Origin: Pseudomonadota bacterium
Lineage (GTDB): Bacteria; Pseudomonadota; Gammaproteobacteria; Burkholderiales; JAKAFK01
NCBI GenBank assembly: GCA_021788645.1
Contig: JAJYKK010000017.1
Location: forward strand, 1-45,481
DNA: 45,481 bases
Direction: 5' to 3'
Below are positions 35,103 through 43,940 of the stretch, in pieces. The notes under the pieces were generated by a model, which saw nothing but the letters and a program-made list of their open reading frames with translations, was not told where the DNA came from and made no database searches. Made by a program: the position numbers and the translations under genes. Positions within the stretch are counted from its first letter, which is position 1. Every line of letters begins with the position of its first letter.

Positions 35103-36443
35103 CTATTCCAGCCCCAGGCGTTCAAGCCGGTAGCGCAAGGCCCGGAAGGTGATGCCCAGCACCTTGGCCGCCGCCGTCTTATTGAAGCGCGTCTTTTCCA
35201 GGGCTTCCATGATGGCCTCGCGCTCCATGCGGTCCAGGTAGTCCTGCAGGGGCCATTTCTCACCGGGTTCGCCGGGCTCCGGCAAGGCCTCCGGCGGGGG
35301 CGCGAGATAGAGATCCTCCTCCTCGATGCGCGCATCGCCGCACAACGCCAGCGCGCGCTCAAGGATATTCTCGAGCTCGCGGACATTGCCGGGGAAGTCA
35401 TACCGCTGCAAAGCCCCGAGTGCGCCGGCGGTGAGCTCCGCCTTGCCTTCAAACTGGGTCGCGAGCCGTCGCAGGATCGCTTGCGCGATCAGGGGAATGT
35501 CGTCGCGCATCTCGCGCAGGGCGGGCATCCTCAGCTCTATGACGTTCAGGCGATAAAACAGATCTTGGCGAAACTGGCCGCCTTCGACGCAGTCCGCCAG
35601 ATTCTTGTGGCTCGCACTGATGATGCGCACATCCACGGCATCCTCGGCGGTGGCGCCCACCTTGCGCACCTTCTTCTCCTGGATGACGCGCAGCAGCTTG
35701 ACCTGCATGGCCAGCGGCAAATCGGCCACTTCGTCGAGAAACAGCGTGCCGCCGCCAGCGGCCTGAAAGAATCCCTCGCGATCCTCGTCGGCTCCGGTGA
35801 AGGATCCTTTCTTGTACCCAAAAAACTCGCTCTCCATCAGGGACTCGGGAATGGCCCCGCAGTTTACCGGCACGAACGGCTTATCCCGACGCGCGCCCGA
35901 CTCATGAATGAGGCGTGCGGCCAACTCCTTGCCGCTGCCCGACTCACCGGTCACATAGACCGGCGCTTGGGAACGGGCGAGTTTCTGGATCAGCCCGCGC
36001 ACCTGATGCATGGCCACGGAGTCCCCCAGGAGCACCCGTCCCGAGGGCTGGACGGCGTCATTCCCCTCCGCGAGCTTCAGCACGGATTTCACGACAGCCC
36101 GCAGCTGTTCGAGGGACACGGGCTTCACCAAGTAGTCAAAGGCACCGGCCTTCAAGGCGGCCACGGCATTTTCCATGCTGCCGTGCGCGGTCATCACTGC
36201 GACGGGCACCTCGGGGCGCTCGGCGCCGATGTAGCGCACCACCTCCAGTCCCTCCCCGTCAGGCAGCCGCATGTCGGTCAAACATAACGCATAGCGGTTG
36301 CGCCGCAAGAGGGCAAGGGCTTCGTCCACCCGCATCGCACGATCGACCGGCACGCCCATGCGTAGCAGCGTCAACTCCAGGAGCTCGAGAATGTCGGACT
36401 CGTCGTCGATGATGAGCGCCTTTCTGTCCGCCTCCTTCAGCAT
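35103..36443 (-). CDS. pilR: Type IV pilus regulator PilR
   Basis: A 446-residue sigma-54 response regulator. The receiver domain has IIDDESDILE and TDMRLPDGEGLEVV; the AAA+ domain has GESGSGKE, GSFTGADEDREGFFQAA and TLFLDEVADLP. The GYKKGSFTGA form of the sigma-54 loop is typical of PilR. The C-terminal Fis helix-turn-helix is KTAAAKVLGITFRALRYRLE. It overlaps the end of the PilS gene by 7 bp, giving a PilS-PilR operon. It normally activates pilin transcription, but no pilin gene lies in this window. ATG 36443 follows a G-rich ribosome site. Confidence 0.93.
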   Translation of the reverse strand: MLKEADRKALIIDDESDILELLELTLLRMGVPVDRAMRVDEALALLRRNRYALCLTDMRLPDGEGLEVVRYIGAERPEVPVAVMTAHGSMENAVAALKAGAFDYLVKPVSLEQLRAVVKSVLKLAEGNDAVQPSGRVLLGDSVAMHQVRGLIQKLARSQAPVYVTGESGSGKELAARLIHESGARRDKPFVPVNCGAIPESLMESEFFGYKKGSFTGADEDREGFFQAAGGGTLFLDEVADLPLAMQVKLLRVIQEKKVRKVGATAEDAVDVRIISASHKNLADCVEGGQFRQDLFYRLNVIELRMPALREMRDDIPLIAQAILRRLATQFEGKAELTAGALGALQRYDFPGNVRELENILERALALCGDARIEEEDLYLAPPPEALPEPGEPGEKWPLQDYLDRMEREAIMEALEKTRFNKTAAAKVLGITFRALRYRLERLGLE

Positions 36444-38083
36444 GGTACCCCCCTTGCGCAAATGCGAAACTGCCCTCCCGGAGCGACTTCCACGAAATCA
36501 AGCGTCGCCCCGTTGGCCTCGCAAACCTCCCGCGCGACATAAAGCCCGAGTCCGGTGCCCAGACTTTCGGTAGTAAAAAACGGCTCAAACAAGTGCGGTC
36601 GCACCTCGGGCGCGACCCCATCCCCGTCGTCGATCACGTCCAGCTGAATGATGTTCTCCCGGTGCGCGGCCGACACGTAGAGACGGATGCTGGACGGTCG
36701 CTGCCGACTGTGGCGCCAGGCATTTCGGCTCAGGTTCCACATCACCTGATTGAGGTGCGTGCGGTCGAAACAAAACGCCTTGGTGGTCTCGATCTCGATC
36801 GAAAACGTTTCGATGGGGATTCCTTCGGCCTGGCAGAATTCCCCCACGAAGGCCGCGAACCACCCTTGCGGTTCAATCCTGCTGTGCTGCGCCCGGTCGC
36901 GGCGATTGAGCTGGAGCACGTCTTCGACCATCTTGTCGAGCCGCGCCGCGTTACCCATGATGATCTCGATCAGGCGCACCTGGGTCGCACCGAGGTCCTC
37001 CTCCTCCCCAAGCAGCTGGGCCGCGTGGCTGATCGCGCTCAGCGGGTTGCGGATCTCGTGGGCAATATTGGCCGTGAGTCGCCCCAGGGCCGCGAGCTTG
37101 ATCTGCTGCGCCTGGGCCCGCAGCACGCTCAAGTCTTCCAGGAATGCCAGGGCACCCAACGTGCGCTCGGCGCCCAAGGCCACGAATCGGACGCCCAGCT
37201 GCTTGCCTGTCGACGGGATCTTGAGCGGGTCGGGAAAGTCCCCGCCATCGAGTTGCCAAAGGCGGTACCGTTCGGCGAGCCCAGGCGAATGATCGCCCAC
37301 CAGCGCCCCCCCTTCGCCGCCGAACAGGGTGCCCAGGAACCCCTCCGCCTGGCGGTTGCTTTGCTTCACGATCCCGGAGCCGTCGAGCACCAGGACCCCA
37401 TCGTCCATGTCCTGTATGACATGCTGATTGACTTGGGCCAAGTTCTCGAGATCGATGCCACGTTGTTCGGCCAACTGCCCGCTGGTCTCCGCATAGCTCG
37501 CCAGCAGGCCCGCCAACAAGGCGGTGGCAAAATAACTGATGCTGACGAGACCGGTCTGCAGAAATTCGGCGCCGCTTCCGCTCAAGGTCCAAAAGCGATG
37601 CACCGCCTCCCCGAGAATGGCGAGGCTTGCCAACGCCGCATAGTAAAGCGAAAGGCGGCCGCGCGAGACGAGTCCCGTGGCGGCCAAGGAGGCCACCAAC
37701 ACGAGCCCGAGGCCGCTCTTGATCCCTCCGCTCGCGTCCATCAACAGCGTAATGACCGCAATGTCCGTGAGAATCTGAAACGCGATCTGGTAATTGAACG
37801 CGGGGCGCCGCACACGAATCGTAATCAGGGACACCATGCAAAGAGCCGCATAGACGATGCTGACGGCGAAGAACAGTGCGGGATTCCGGGCTCCCAATGT
37901 CAAGGTGGGCCCAAACAGCACGAAGGTCTGGACGAACACCCCCGCGACGATAAGGCGATAGAGGTTGTAGTAATGAAGGGCCCGCCAATAGGTGCCCGGC
38001 ACCGCGCTCGCCGGGCTCGGCATGAGCGACTGGCCGACGTGACGCCGGAAGTCCGATAGCCTGCGAAGCACGGCGGCGTTCAA
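36437..38083 (-). CDS. pilS: Type IV pilus sensor kinase PilS
   Basis: A 548-residue histidine kinase. An N-terminal membrane domain has about six helices between residues 38 and 200 (for example YRLIVAGVFVQTFVLFGPTL and GLVSISYFATALLAGLLASY), followed by a PAS domain (MDDGVLVLDGSGIVKQSNRQ). The His site is TANIAHEIRNPLSAISHAAQ; ATPase boxes are WNLSRNAWRHS, VIDDGDGVAPE and TGLGLYVAREVCEANGA. This is the polytopic PilS layout. The start is a TTG at 38083; ATG 38023 is the alternative and would keep all helices. The PP0621-like gene sits just upstream, as in Pseudomonas. Confidence 0.92.
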   Translation of the reverse strand: MNAAVLRRLSDFRRHVGQSLMPSPASAVPGTYWRALHYYNLYRLIVAGVFVQTFVLFGPTLTLGARNPALFFAVSIVYAALCMVSLITIRVRRPAFNYQIAFQILTDIAVITLLMDASGGIKSGLGLVLVASLAATGLVSRGRLSLYYAALASLAILGEAVHRFWTLSGSGAEFLQTGLVSISYFATALLAGLLASYAETSGQLAEQRGIDLENLAQVNQHVIQDMDDGVLVLDGSGIVKQSNRQAEGFLGTLFGGEGGALVGDHSPGLAERYRLWQLDGGDFPDPLKIPSTGKQLGVRFVALGAERTLGALAFLEDLSVLRAQAQQIKLAALGRLTANIAHEIRNPLSAISHAAQLLGEEEDLGATQVRLIEIIMGNAARLDKMVEDVLQLNRRDRAQHSRIEPQGWFAAFVGEFCQAEGIPIETFSIEIETTKAFCFDRTHLNQVMWNLSRNAWRHSRQRPSSIRLYVSAAHRENIIQLDVIDDGDGVAPEVRPHLFEPFFTTESLGTGLGLYVAREVCEANGATLDFVEVAPGGQFRICARGVPC

Positions 38084-38086
38084 GGA

Positions 38087-38299
38087 TTACTGATGAAGCT
38101 TGCGATGGGCATCGCAGCAGAAGAACTCCCCGCGGCTCAAAATGCCTTCGCTTCGCGGGAGGTGAACCCCGCATTGCGCGCAGCGCACCATATCCTCCGG
38201 CTCTGCTATCCGGCGGGGATGGTCAGGTTCCTTGTGGCGGCGGCCATAGACGGTATATACAATGTATCCGACCAACAGCCAGAAAATAAGCTTTTCCAC
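38087..38299 (-). CDS. PP0621-like small membrane zinc-ribbon protein
   Basis: A 70-residue protein named for the Pseudomonas PP0621 family. An N-terminal membrane helix (EKLIFWLLVGYIVYTVYG) is followed by a short hydrophilic linker (RRHKEPDHPRRI) and a metal-binding end with two Cys pairs in MVRCAQCGVHLPRSE and GEFFCCDAHRKLHQ. The spacing looks like a zinc ribbon. It starts with GTG 38299 after GAAGAG. It ends 3 bp before the pilS start, so the two are probably cotranscribed. Function unknown. Confidence 0.75.
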   Translation of the reverse strand: MEKLIFWLLVGYIVYTVYGRRHKEPDHPRRIAEPEDMVRCAQCGVHLPRSEGILSRGEFFCCDAHRKLHQ

Positions 38300-38726
38300 T
38301 CTTCGTTCGAACGCAAGATCTAAGGTCTGGAAAGAATCCTCCGGGGGCGCACATGGCCTGTCCCAAGAGATCGCCCGGCGCGCGATGCGAGCAGGCGCAT
38401 GACGCCCTTGCGCCCGCACGGCGCGTTCTCAGCATTCTGCACGCAGCCAACAGGCTTGGCAAGGCTGGCATCCCAGGTCATGACGACGCCGTCAGACATA
38501 AGCGGCAGCTCAGGCAGGTTCAGGTGAGGCAAGCTCTTGCCGCGCATGCCCCTTCGGCACATAATTGGCACACGATCGTCGCGCCCGGCGAAGGGCAGGC
38601 GACCGAATGGAAGGCGGCTTGGCGGCGGCGCGTGTGAAAAGCGAAAAGCAATGCGAGGAAGACGCGCCTCGGCGACTCGCGAGGGCCGCCGCGCGACGTC
38701 AGGAAGTGCTCGAGCGGAGATTGCCG
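38300..38726. other. Intergenic region, no gene recognised
   Basis: I see no firm gene in these 427 bases. A minus-strand frame ending at 38320 contains LPHLNLPELPLMSDGVV but has no signature and no ribosome site I trust. The region lies between the divergent PP0621-like and DUF302 genes and must hold both promoters. Confidence 0.4.
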
Positions 38727-39179
38727 ATGAAAACAATTCTGCAGATCGTGACGGTTTGCCTTGCGCTGTTGAGCGCCTCCGCCTACGGCGACAGGGTGCC
38801 TACCACGCTCAGCGCCCAGTCGCCCTATGACATGAAGACCACGATCGAGAATCTCGAGCAAGCCATCGCCGCACATCAATATCGGGTGGTCCGCGTGCAG
38901 GGCGCATACCAGGGCTTCGCGCCCTTGAATGGTGGCCCCGTCATCATTTATTTCTGCAACTTCAATTTTCTGCACGAGGCGCTACAAAAGAGCATGGACC
39001 TCGGACCCATGCTCCCTTGCCGGGTGGTCATCGACGACGTGAACGGCAAGATCATGGTCTACGCACCGAATCCTGTGGTCTTCAAGCATGTCCTGGCAGG
39101 GGACAGCACGTTTCTCGACAAGCTGTGCGACCAGGTCACGCACGACTATAAGGCTATTCTTGCGGAAGGAACCCTGTGA
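38727..39179 (+). CDS. DUF302 periplasmic protein, first of a pair
   Basis: A 150-residue exported protein; the signal peptide is KTILQIVTVCLALLSASAYG. The domain follows the DUF302 pattern: YDMKTTIENLEQAIAAHQYR, then VVRVQGAYQGFAP, with a Cys in FCNFNFLHEALQKSMDLGPM and another in LPCRVVIDDVNGKIMVYAPN. DUF302 proteins have a strand-helix fold, are often secreted, and some are linked with sulfur or heavy-metal metabolism. ATG 38727 follows GGAGA. Its stop overlaps the next gene's start by one base. Confidence 0.82.
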   Translation: MKTILQIVTVCLALLSASAYGDRVPTTLSAQSPYDMKTTIENLEQAIAAHQYRVVRVQGAYQGFAPLNGGPVIIYFCNFNFLHEALQKSMDLGPMLPCRVVIDDVNGKIMVYAPNPVVFKHVLAGDSTFLDKLCDQVTHDYKAILAEGTL

Positions 39180-39679
39180 TGAAAGCGCTTGCCGCCATCG
39201 TGTTGCTGCTGACCACAACCCTTTGCCAAGCCCGTGATGTCCCGCACCCCAATCTGTTCCGCGCCACCGTCAACCAACCCTTCTCTGACGTGATGAACGA
39301 AGTTCAAATCGCGCTGGAAAAAGAAGGCTACCACGTGCTGCGCGTGCAGCGGGTGGACTATGGGCTCAAGGTGTCGGGCTACAAGAGCGACCTCTACCGG
39401 ATCGTCTTCTTCGGCCGCAGCGACGTCAAGACCGTCATGCAGGAAAGGCCCAATCTGCTGCCCTATCTACCGCTGACCATCACGTTGTACCGTGAAGCGG
39501 GACTGACCCACCTCGTCGCCATGAGCCCTCTGGTGGTCACACGCGGTGGCAGTCCGAGCGTCGCCGCAAAGGCAGCCCTGTGGGATGCCGACATCCGGAA
39601 GGTATTTGCCGAATTCGGCTGGAAGCCCCAGGGTGTCGCGCTTGCGGGGTCTCCCGGGAAAGCCGCAGGGCGGCGCTAG
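39179..39679 (+). CDS. DUF302-like periplasmic protein, second of a pair
   Basis: A 166-residue exported protein with signal peptide MKALAAIVLLLTTTLCQA. The body is a diverged DUF302 domain: PFSDVMNEVQIALEKEGYHV, then LRVQRVDYGLKVSGYKSD and IVFFGRSDVKTVMQERPNLL. The internal cysteines of its neighbour are missing here. The TGATG overlap of stop and start couples the two genes, which suggests that the products act together, possibly as a heterodimer. Confidence 0.78.
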   Translation: MKALAAIVLLLTTTLCQARDVPHPNLFRATVNQPFSDVMNEVQIALEKEGYHVLRVQRVDYGLKVSGYKSDLYRIVFFGRSDVKTVMQERPNLLPYLPLTITLYREAGLTHLVAMSPLVVTRGGSPSVAAKAALWDADIRKVFAEFGWKPQGVALAGSPGKAAGRR

Positions 39680-39849
39680 GCCAGTACGCGCCGCATCTCG
39701 AGGCCCCGGCGTCACGTCCGGTGCGCGCCCTTATCCTGCGCGCGCCCCCGCGCCTTCTCGCGCGTCGCGCCAGGCGGGGGGCGTGGGGAGATGCCTGCCC
39801 CTCACCGTTCGCGCCGTTTCGGCGTGCGCCGGCCTGTGGATCCGTGCTC

Positions 39850-40095
39850 TCAGCGCTTCGGCTTGCGCCCCGGCGCGGCGGGAGGAATGTATCCAGAAAT
39901 GCGGCAAAGAATTTCCTCGACGGCGTCTCCCTCGTGGAAGCGCGTCACGCTACAGCAGGAAATCTGTCCCGCGGCGGAGAGCTCGGACAGCGAGTTGCGC
40001 ACCTCGGTCAGCCCTAGCCCAAGCGCGCTGGCGATCTCCGCATCGCACACCTGGCCACGCTTCCTGATGTGCTCGAAGATGGGCGATGTCGTCAT
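39850..40095 (-). CDS. Small winged-helix regulator (ArsR/FeoC-like)
   Basis: An 81-residue protein: helix IFEHIRKRGQVCDAEIASAL, turn GLGLTEVRNSLSELSAAGQI (recognition helix and wing), then ISCCSVTRFHEGDAVEEILC and a Pro-rich tail SGYIPPAAPGRKPKR. The Cys pair in the wing and the later Cys could bind a metal or an iron-sulfur cluster, as in FeoC-like regulators. No FeoAB genes lie nearby. It is transcribed in the same direction as infA, 4 bp after it. Confidence 0.75.
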   Translation of the reverse strand: MTTSPIFEHIRKRGQVCDAEIASALGLGLTEVRNSLSELSAAGQISCCSVTRFHEGDAVEEILCRISGYIPPAAPGRKPKR

Positions 40096-40099
40096 GATT

Positions 40100-40357
40100 T
40101 CAATGCCGGCGCTGTGTCGGCGCGACGGGCGGACGACCTTCGATGTGGCGGAAGGTAATGCGGCCTTTGCTGAGATCATAGGGAGACAGTTCGAGAGACA
40201 CCCGGTCCCCCGCGATAATACGGATGTGATGCTTGCGCATCTTACCGGCGCTGTAGGCCACGAGATTGTGGCCATTGTCCAGTGCGACGCGATAGCGGGA
40301 ATCGGGCAGCACTTCCACTACCACCCCGTTCATTTCGAGAAGTTCTTCCTTGGCCAC
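40100..40357 (-). CDS. infA: Translation initiation factor IF-1
   Basis: The S1-fold initiation factor that binds the 30S A site. The family runs [20 protein letters not shown], then [20 protein letters not shown], then [20 protein letters not shown] and GRITFRH. It has about 13 extra residues at the end ([15 protein letters not shown]), making it 85 residues instead of the usual 72. The start is GTG 40357, five bases after GGAG. Core motifs leave no doubt; the tail is unusual. Confidence 0.95.
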   Translation of the reverse strand: MAKEELLEMNGVVVEVLPDSRYRVALDNGHNLVAYSAGKMRKHHIRIIAGDRVSLELSPYDLSKGRITFRHIEGRPPVAPTQRRH

Positions 40358-40389
40358 GTGTGCTCCGTGAATGGCGTTCAGAAACAATA

Positions 40390-40411
40390 AAGCCCGGCAT
40401 ACGCCGGGCTT
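40390..40411 (-). terminator. Rho-independent terminator of the cold-shock gene
   Basis: A 9-bp perfect stem (AAGCCCGGC, loop GTAT, GCCGGGCTT on the minus strand) followed by TTATTG. It lies 38 bp after the cspA-like stop and just before the infA start. Confidence 0.85.
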
Positions 40412-40448
40412 CTCGCGGCAGGTCACATGGCCACACCCATACGCCTGG

Positions 40449-40652
40449 TCACTCGGGGCGAATGTTCGAGGCCTGTTTGCCCTTCGGGCCGGTCGCCACG
40501 TCGAAACTGACGCGCTGGCCTTCCGCGAGGGTCTTGAAACCTTGCCCCTGAATCGCGGAGAAGTGCGCGAAGAGATCGTCGCCTCCGCCATCAGGCGTGA
40601 TGAAACCGAAACCCTTGGAGTCGTTGAACCACTTGACGGTGCCAATTGCCAT
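40449..40652 (-). CDS. cspA: Cold-shock-domain protein (CspA family)
   Basis: A 67-residue single-stranded nucleic acid binding protein. RNP motifs are in [20 protein letters not shown] and [18 protein letters not shown], with the strand [18 protein letters not shown] at the end. The size and motifs fit the CspA family exactly. The leader is AT-rich (TTTATGTATTATTTG just upstream of the start), as in cold-shock genes, and a terminator follows. Which paralogue it is cannot be told. Confidence 0.95.
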   Translation of the reverse strand: MAIGTVKWFNDSKGFGFITPDGGGDDLFAHFSAIQGQGFKTLAEGQRVSFDVATGPKGKQASNIRPE

Positions 40653-40659
40653 ATCTTGA

Positions 40660-41471
40660 ATATCCAAATAAAACAAATAATACATAAAGAGAGGGGGACA
40701 ACCCCTGAGTGGGGCGAACATCAAGGCAGCGGGATGATGAAGGAAAACTCCGCAGGAATGCGGATAATGAACCGAACAGCAACGGCACTACTTGAAGATC
40801 GCTGGCAGAACTATGGACTACCCGGCGTGCAATTGCAAGCAAATTCTTTGTCCGGGGCTGCCACCTTCGCTCATGCATGCCGGTCATCGCGGTGGCCGCT
40901 CGGCTTGCAGGGGCTGCTTAAGGCTGTACGAATAGCGAGTGAGGGCTTGATAGACGGCGGAGTGCGTCGGTGACACGCCGAAGCGTGAACCGCGACACGC
41001 CGGAGCAGGACTCAACGGGTATGGCGGTCGCGCCCCAAGAGTGCCGCTTGGCGACCCTGGGCCGGATGGCTACTGGAAGCCGCCAAGCGTCTTGGGGTTC
41101 CTTCCAAGCCCCTGCAGCGAGGGGATCGCGAAGGCCGCCTCAAGCTGGACCCTCGGTCGGCCACCCCACCCGTCGCCCGCCATATTCGGCAGCTCAGAGC
41201 ACCGAATCTCGCGGGCCAGGCCGTCGAATCCGAGCCGGCGCAAGGGGTCGATTACCGCCCGCCCAATCTGCCGCGACGAGACGCGACCGTGCCCAGTGCG
41301 CGTTCTCGAAGCGTTGGCCGTGGCGAAGGGGAGCCGGGCATCGCCAACTGGACATGAGTGATCTTCACGATCCGCACGCCGCCCGTCCTTATTGGGATTT
41401 CCGGGTGCGGTGGAACGGCCGCAAAGCCGGGCCGTCCACCCGCAAGCATCCGTCCTTGCCGGGCGCACATG
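40660..41471. other. Intergenic region, no gene recognised
   Basis: About 800 bases between cspA and sodB hold no gene I can support. Frames open on both strands are Arg/Pro/Ala-rich without starts. A 12-bp near-repeat (GACACGCCGAAG at 40971 and GACACGCCGGAG at 40994) is present. The stretch may be a decayed gene or mobile-element scar, but no remnant could be identified. Confidence 0.4.
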
Positions 41472-41499
41472 AAAAGCGCCAACGTTTCCGTCGGCGCTT
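41472..41499 (-). terminator. Rho-independent terminator downstream of sodB
   Basis: On the minus strand, GCGCCGACG-GAAA-CGTTGGCGC (stem with a GAAA tetraloop, one G-T pair) is followed by TTTTC. It lies about 110 bp after the sodB stop. Confidence 0.75.
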
Positions 41500-41606
41500 G
41501 ATGGAGACAGGCGCTCCAGGACGACGCGTTTACGACACGTCCAGTGCCACACGCCGCGTCCTCTTTGCCCGCCTCACGGCTTTCCTGCCCGCGAAACAGG
41601 GGCCAC

Positions 41607-42188
41607 TCAGCCCGCGAAATTGGTCGCGACGAAGTCCCAGTTCACTAGATTCCAGAAGTGCTCGACATAACCGGCCCGCGCGTTGCGATAGTCGATGTAA
41701 TAGGCATGCTCCCAAACGTCGCACGTCAGCAACGCAGTCTTGTTCGCGCTCATCGGCGTGCCGGCATTGCCCGTCGCCATCAGCTCGAGAGAACCGTCGG
41801 GGTTTTTCACCAACCACGCCCAGCCTGACCCGAACAGGGTCACCGCGGTCTGGGTGAATTGCTTCTTGAACTCTTCGAAAGAGCCGAATTTCGCCTCGAT
41901 CGCCCGCGCCACGCTCCCGGTGGGCGCTCCGCCACCATTGGGTGCCAGGCAGTTCCAATAGAACGTGTGATTCCAGACCTGGGCCGCGTTGTTGAAGATA
42001 CCACCCGAGGACTTCTTGATGATATCCTCCAGGCCCTGCGTCTCGTACTCGGTGCCTTTGACGAGGTTATTCAGATTGTTCACATAGGCCTGATGATGCT
42101 TGCCATAATGATACTCGAGGGTCTCGCGCGAGATATGCGGCTGCAGCGCGTCCATGGCATACGGTAGCTCAGGCAACTTGTGTTCCAT
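41607..42188 (-). CDS. sodB: Superoxide dismutase, Fe type
   Basis: A 193-residue enzyme that removes superoxide in the cytoplasm. Metal ligands are visible in [16 protein letters not shown] (His), [20 protein letters not shown] (His) and [20 protein letters not shown] (Asp and His). The NGGGAP segment and the Gln in [13 protein letters not shown] context fit the iron form. There is no signal peptide. ATG 42188 follows AGGAGAAAAG. A terminator lies downstream, so it is monocistronic. Confidence 0.95.
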   Translation of the reverse strand: MEHKLPELPYAMDALQPHISRETLEYHYGKHHQAYVNNLNNLVKGTEYETQGLEDIIKKSSGGIFNNAAQVWNHTFYWNCLAPNGGGAPTGSVARAIEAKFGSFEEFKKQFTQTAVTLFGSGWAWLVKNPDGSLELMATGNAGTPMSANKTALLTCDVWEHAYYIDYRNARAGYVEHFWNLVNWDFVATNFAG

Positions 42189-42588
42189 CGTCTTTTCTCC
42201 TTGTTGGTCAAACACATTCCGGAACTTGCAATCGATCTGGCGGTGACCCCCGACCCGTCCTCTCTCTGGAAGGCCACCCAAGATACATAAGACGCCCCTC
42301 CGGGAGGTTCCTGTTGCCGCCCGGCAGTCGGCAGCGTTGCAAGCGGTTGCTCTCAGTCTAGCGTATCGCCCGCGCAAGACAACAGGGCTCAACGGCTTAG
42401 AGCGTGGTTCTGCGGCGCTGCGCGCAATGGATGGGCCGGCGAATGTAAACTGAGTTTAAATTGTGTAATGAGTTTATAGCAAGTGATCGACGGCCGCAAC
42501 CGCCGAGGCAGGCCCGGGGCATTGCGCGCCGTCTCGAGACGGGAAAATGCCGCGTGGGGGGGGGGGAGCTACCCGGATCGGACGCCAG
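42189..42588. other. Intergenic region with palindrome and G tract
   Basis: These 400 bases hold no gene. Two features stand out. TAAACTGAGTTTA at 42446-42458 is a perfect palindrome with a one-base centre and may be an operator or half of a small hairpin. A run of 11 G residues lies at 42556-42566, just beyond the ybiB stop. The sodB promoter must lie in the first 250 bases but is not obvious. Confidence 0.5.
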
Positions 42589-43596
42589 CTACCCCGGCGG
42601 AGGAGCCGGCGCGCGCTGGCGTTCGGCCCCGATACCGACTTCAAACGCCACGATGGCCTTGGCCTGATTGACGTCGGGGGTATAGCCGGCACCAAAGAGG
42701 CAACAGGCCAACTGGTTGGCGAGCGGCAAAGGCAGCGGCGCCTCCCCTGCCAGCACTTGCCGGGTCCAGCGCGCGGTCGCCAACGCATCGATGCCCTGCG
42801 GGAGAGACGGCGTCGCGCGAGCGGGACCGATCTCCGCATCGAACAGCAACTGCTTCTCCCCCTCGTGAAAATATTCGAGCTGCGGCCGCCGTTGCGGACT
42901 GGCGAAAGCTTCGCCGTCCGTCCCGGGCAGCAGTAATGCATGAGCGCCCGTTTCACGCAGGAAATCACGAATGAGGCTTCGCTGAACCGGCTGGCTCGCG
43001 CCGACGATGCGGAACCCCGGCGACTTCAGGGGATCGATCAGCTTCGCGAGGACATGCGCCACGTTGCGCACGCCCATCCGGTTGCGCAAACCCAGCAGCA
43101 TCGCGAGCCCGGGCGACAGAACGCCGGCCGGCACAAACACCACCTGCCCCGCCTCGAGTCCCATCCGGGCCTGCGCGAGACTCGTCGAAGGGGGGATGCC
43201 CAGTTCGCGCAGGATATACGCGCTGGCGACCCGCCCATACCCCTCCAAGGTGCCGTGGATAAGGACCGGAATCCCGAAACGCTGGAGCAGCAGCGCCAAC
43301 AGCGGCAAGAGATTCGCCTGCATCTTCGCGCCGCCGTAGCTTCCGATCACCACCGGATGCACCCGGGGTAGATCCACCGCAACCTGATAGACCCGTTCAC
43401 CCAGCGCCTGAGACAATCCAAGCAGCTCTTCGAGCGACAACGATCGGGTGCGTAGCGCGACCATCAGGGCACCCAGCTCGAGATCGGGGACACCCCCGTC
43501 CAGCAAGGCGGCCCCAAGTTCGCGTGCCTCCTCGAAGTCCAGTGCATGGGCTTGCACACGATCGACAAGCACTCTGATGTAGCGGGCGAAACGCAT
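42589..43596 (-). CDS. ybiB: YbiB/TrpD2-type DNA-binding protein
   Basis: A 335-residue protein of the glycosyltransferase family 3-like YbiB/TrpD2 group. It resembles anthranilate phosphoribosyltransferase but lacks that activity and binds nucleic acids. The N-terminal helical domain contains ALDFEEARELGAALLDGGVP and LELGALMVALRTRSLSLEEL. The pyrophosphate-loop equivalent is IGSYGGAKMQANLLPLLALL. Further family marks are VFVPAGVLSPGLAMLLGLRN and RNVAHVLAKLIDPLKSPG. The C-terminus ends in a Pro-rich tail (RAPAPPPG) beside the G tract. ATG 43596 is used. Confidence 0.88.
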   Translation of the reverse strand: MRFARYIRVLVDRVQAHALDFEEARELGAALLDGGVPDLELGALMVALRTRSLSLEELLGLSQALGERVYQVAVDLPRVHPVVIGSYGGAKMQANLLPLLALLLQRFGIPVLIHGTLEGYGRVASAYILRELGIPPSTSLAQARMGLEAGQVVFVPAGVLSPGLAMLLGLRNRMGVRNVAHVLAKLIDPLKSPGFRIVGASQPVQRSLIRDFLRETGAHALLLPGTDGEAFASPQRRPQLEYFHEGEKQLLFDAEIGPARATPSLPQGIDALATARWTRQVLAGEAPLPLPLANQLACCLFGAGYTPDVNQAKAIVAFEVGIGAERQRAPAPPPG

Positions 43597-43940
43597 GGCC
43601 TATCCCAACAACGGCGGTCTTGTTTCCCCGCCGACAGATTTAAAGTGCACCGGCCCTGCGTGCTGCCGTACGCCACCCGGCCATCCGCAGCAGGCTCCGC
43701 TTGCCACGAAGTGCTTCCCAGCAAGGGGCATGCCAAGCGGCGAGACCCATCCCATCAAGACCTTGCGCCAGCCCATGCCGCCGCCCACGCGACATGATGG
43801 TGCGCGCCACGCGATGGCGCCCCATTGTGGGGCATGGGCACGAAAGCCTGCAGACGTTGGGGCGGGACGAACCAGAAGACCGCGCGGGAATACGGCGATA
43901 GCGCTTGAGAAACGCTCGCAGGACCCTCATCTTTTGCGGT
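43597..43940. other. Intergenic region, no gene recognised
   Basis: Divergent genes ybiB and the Mut7-C protein share this 344-bp space. I see no open frame with family features, no hairpin with a T run and no clear promoter. Confidence 0.35.

Noticed and set aside
40970..41857. 295-codon plus-strand frame near sodB
   Set aside because: It runs through the sodB gene and its terminator; the product is Arg/Pro/Ser-rich without any motif.
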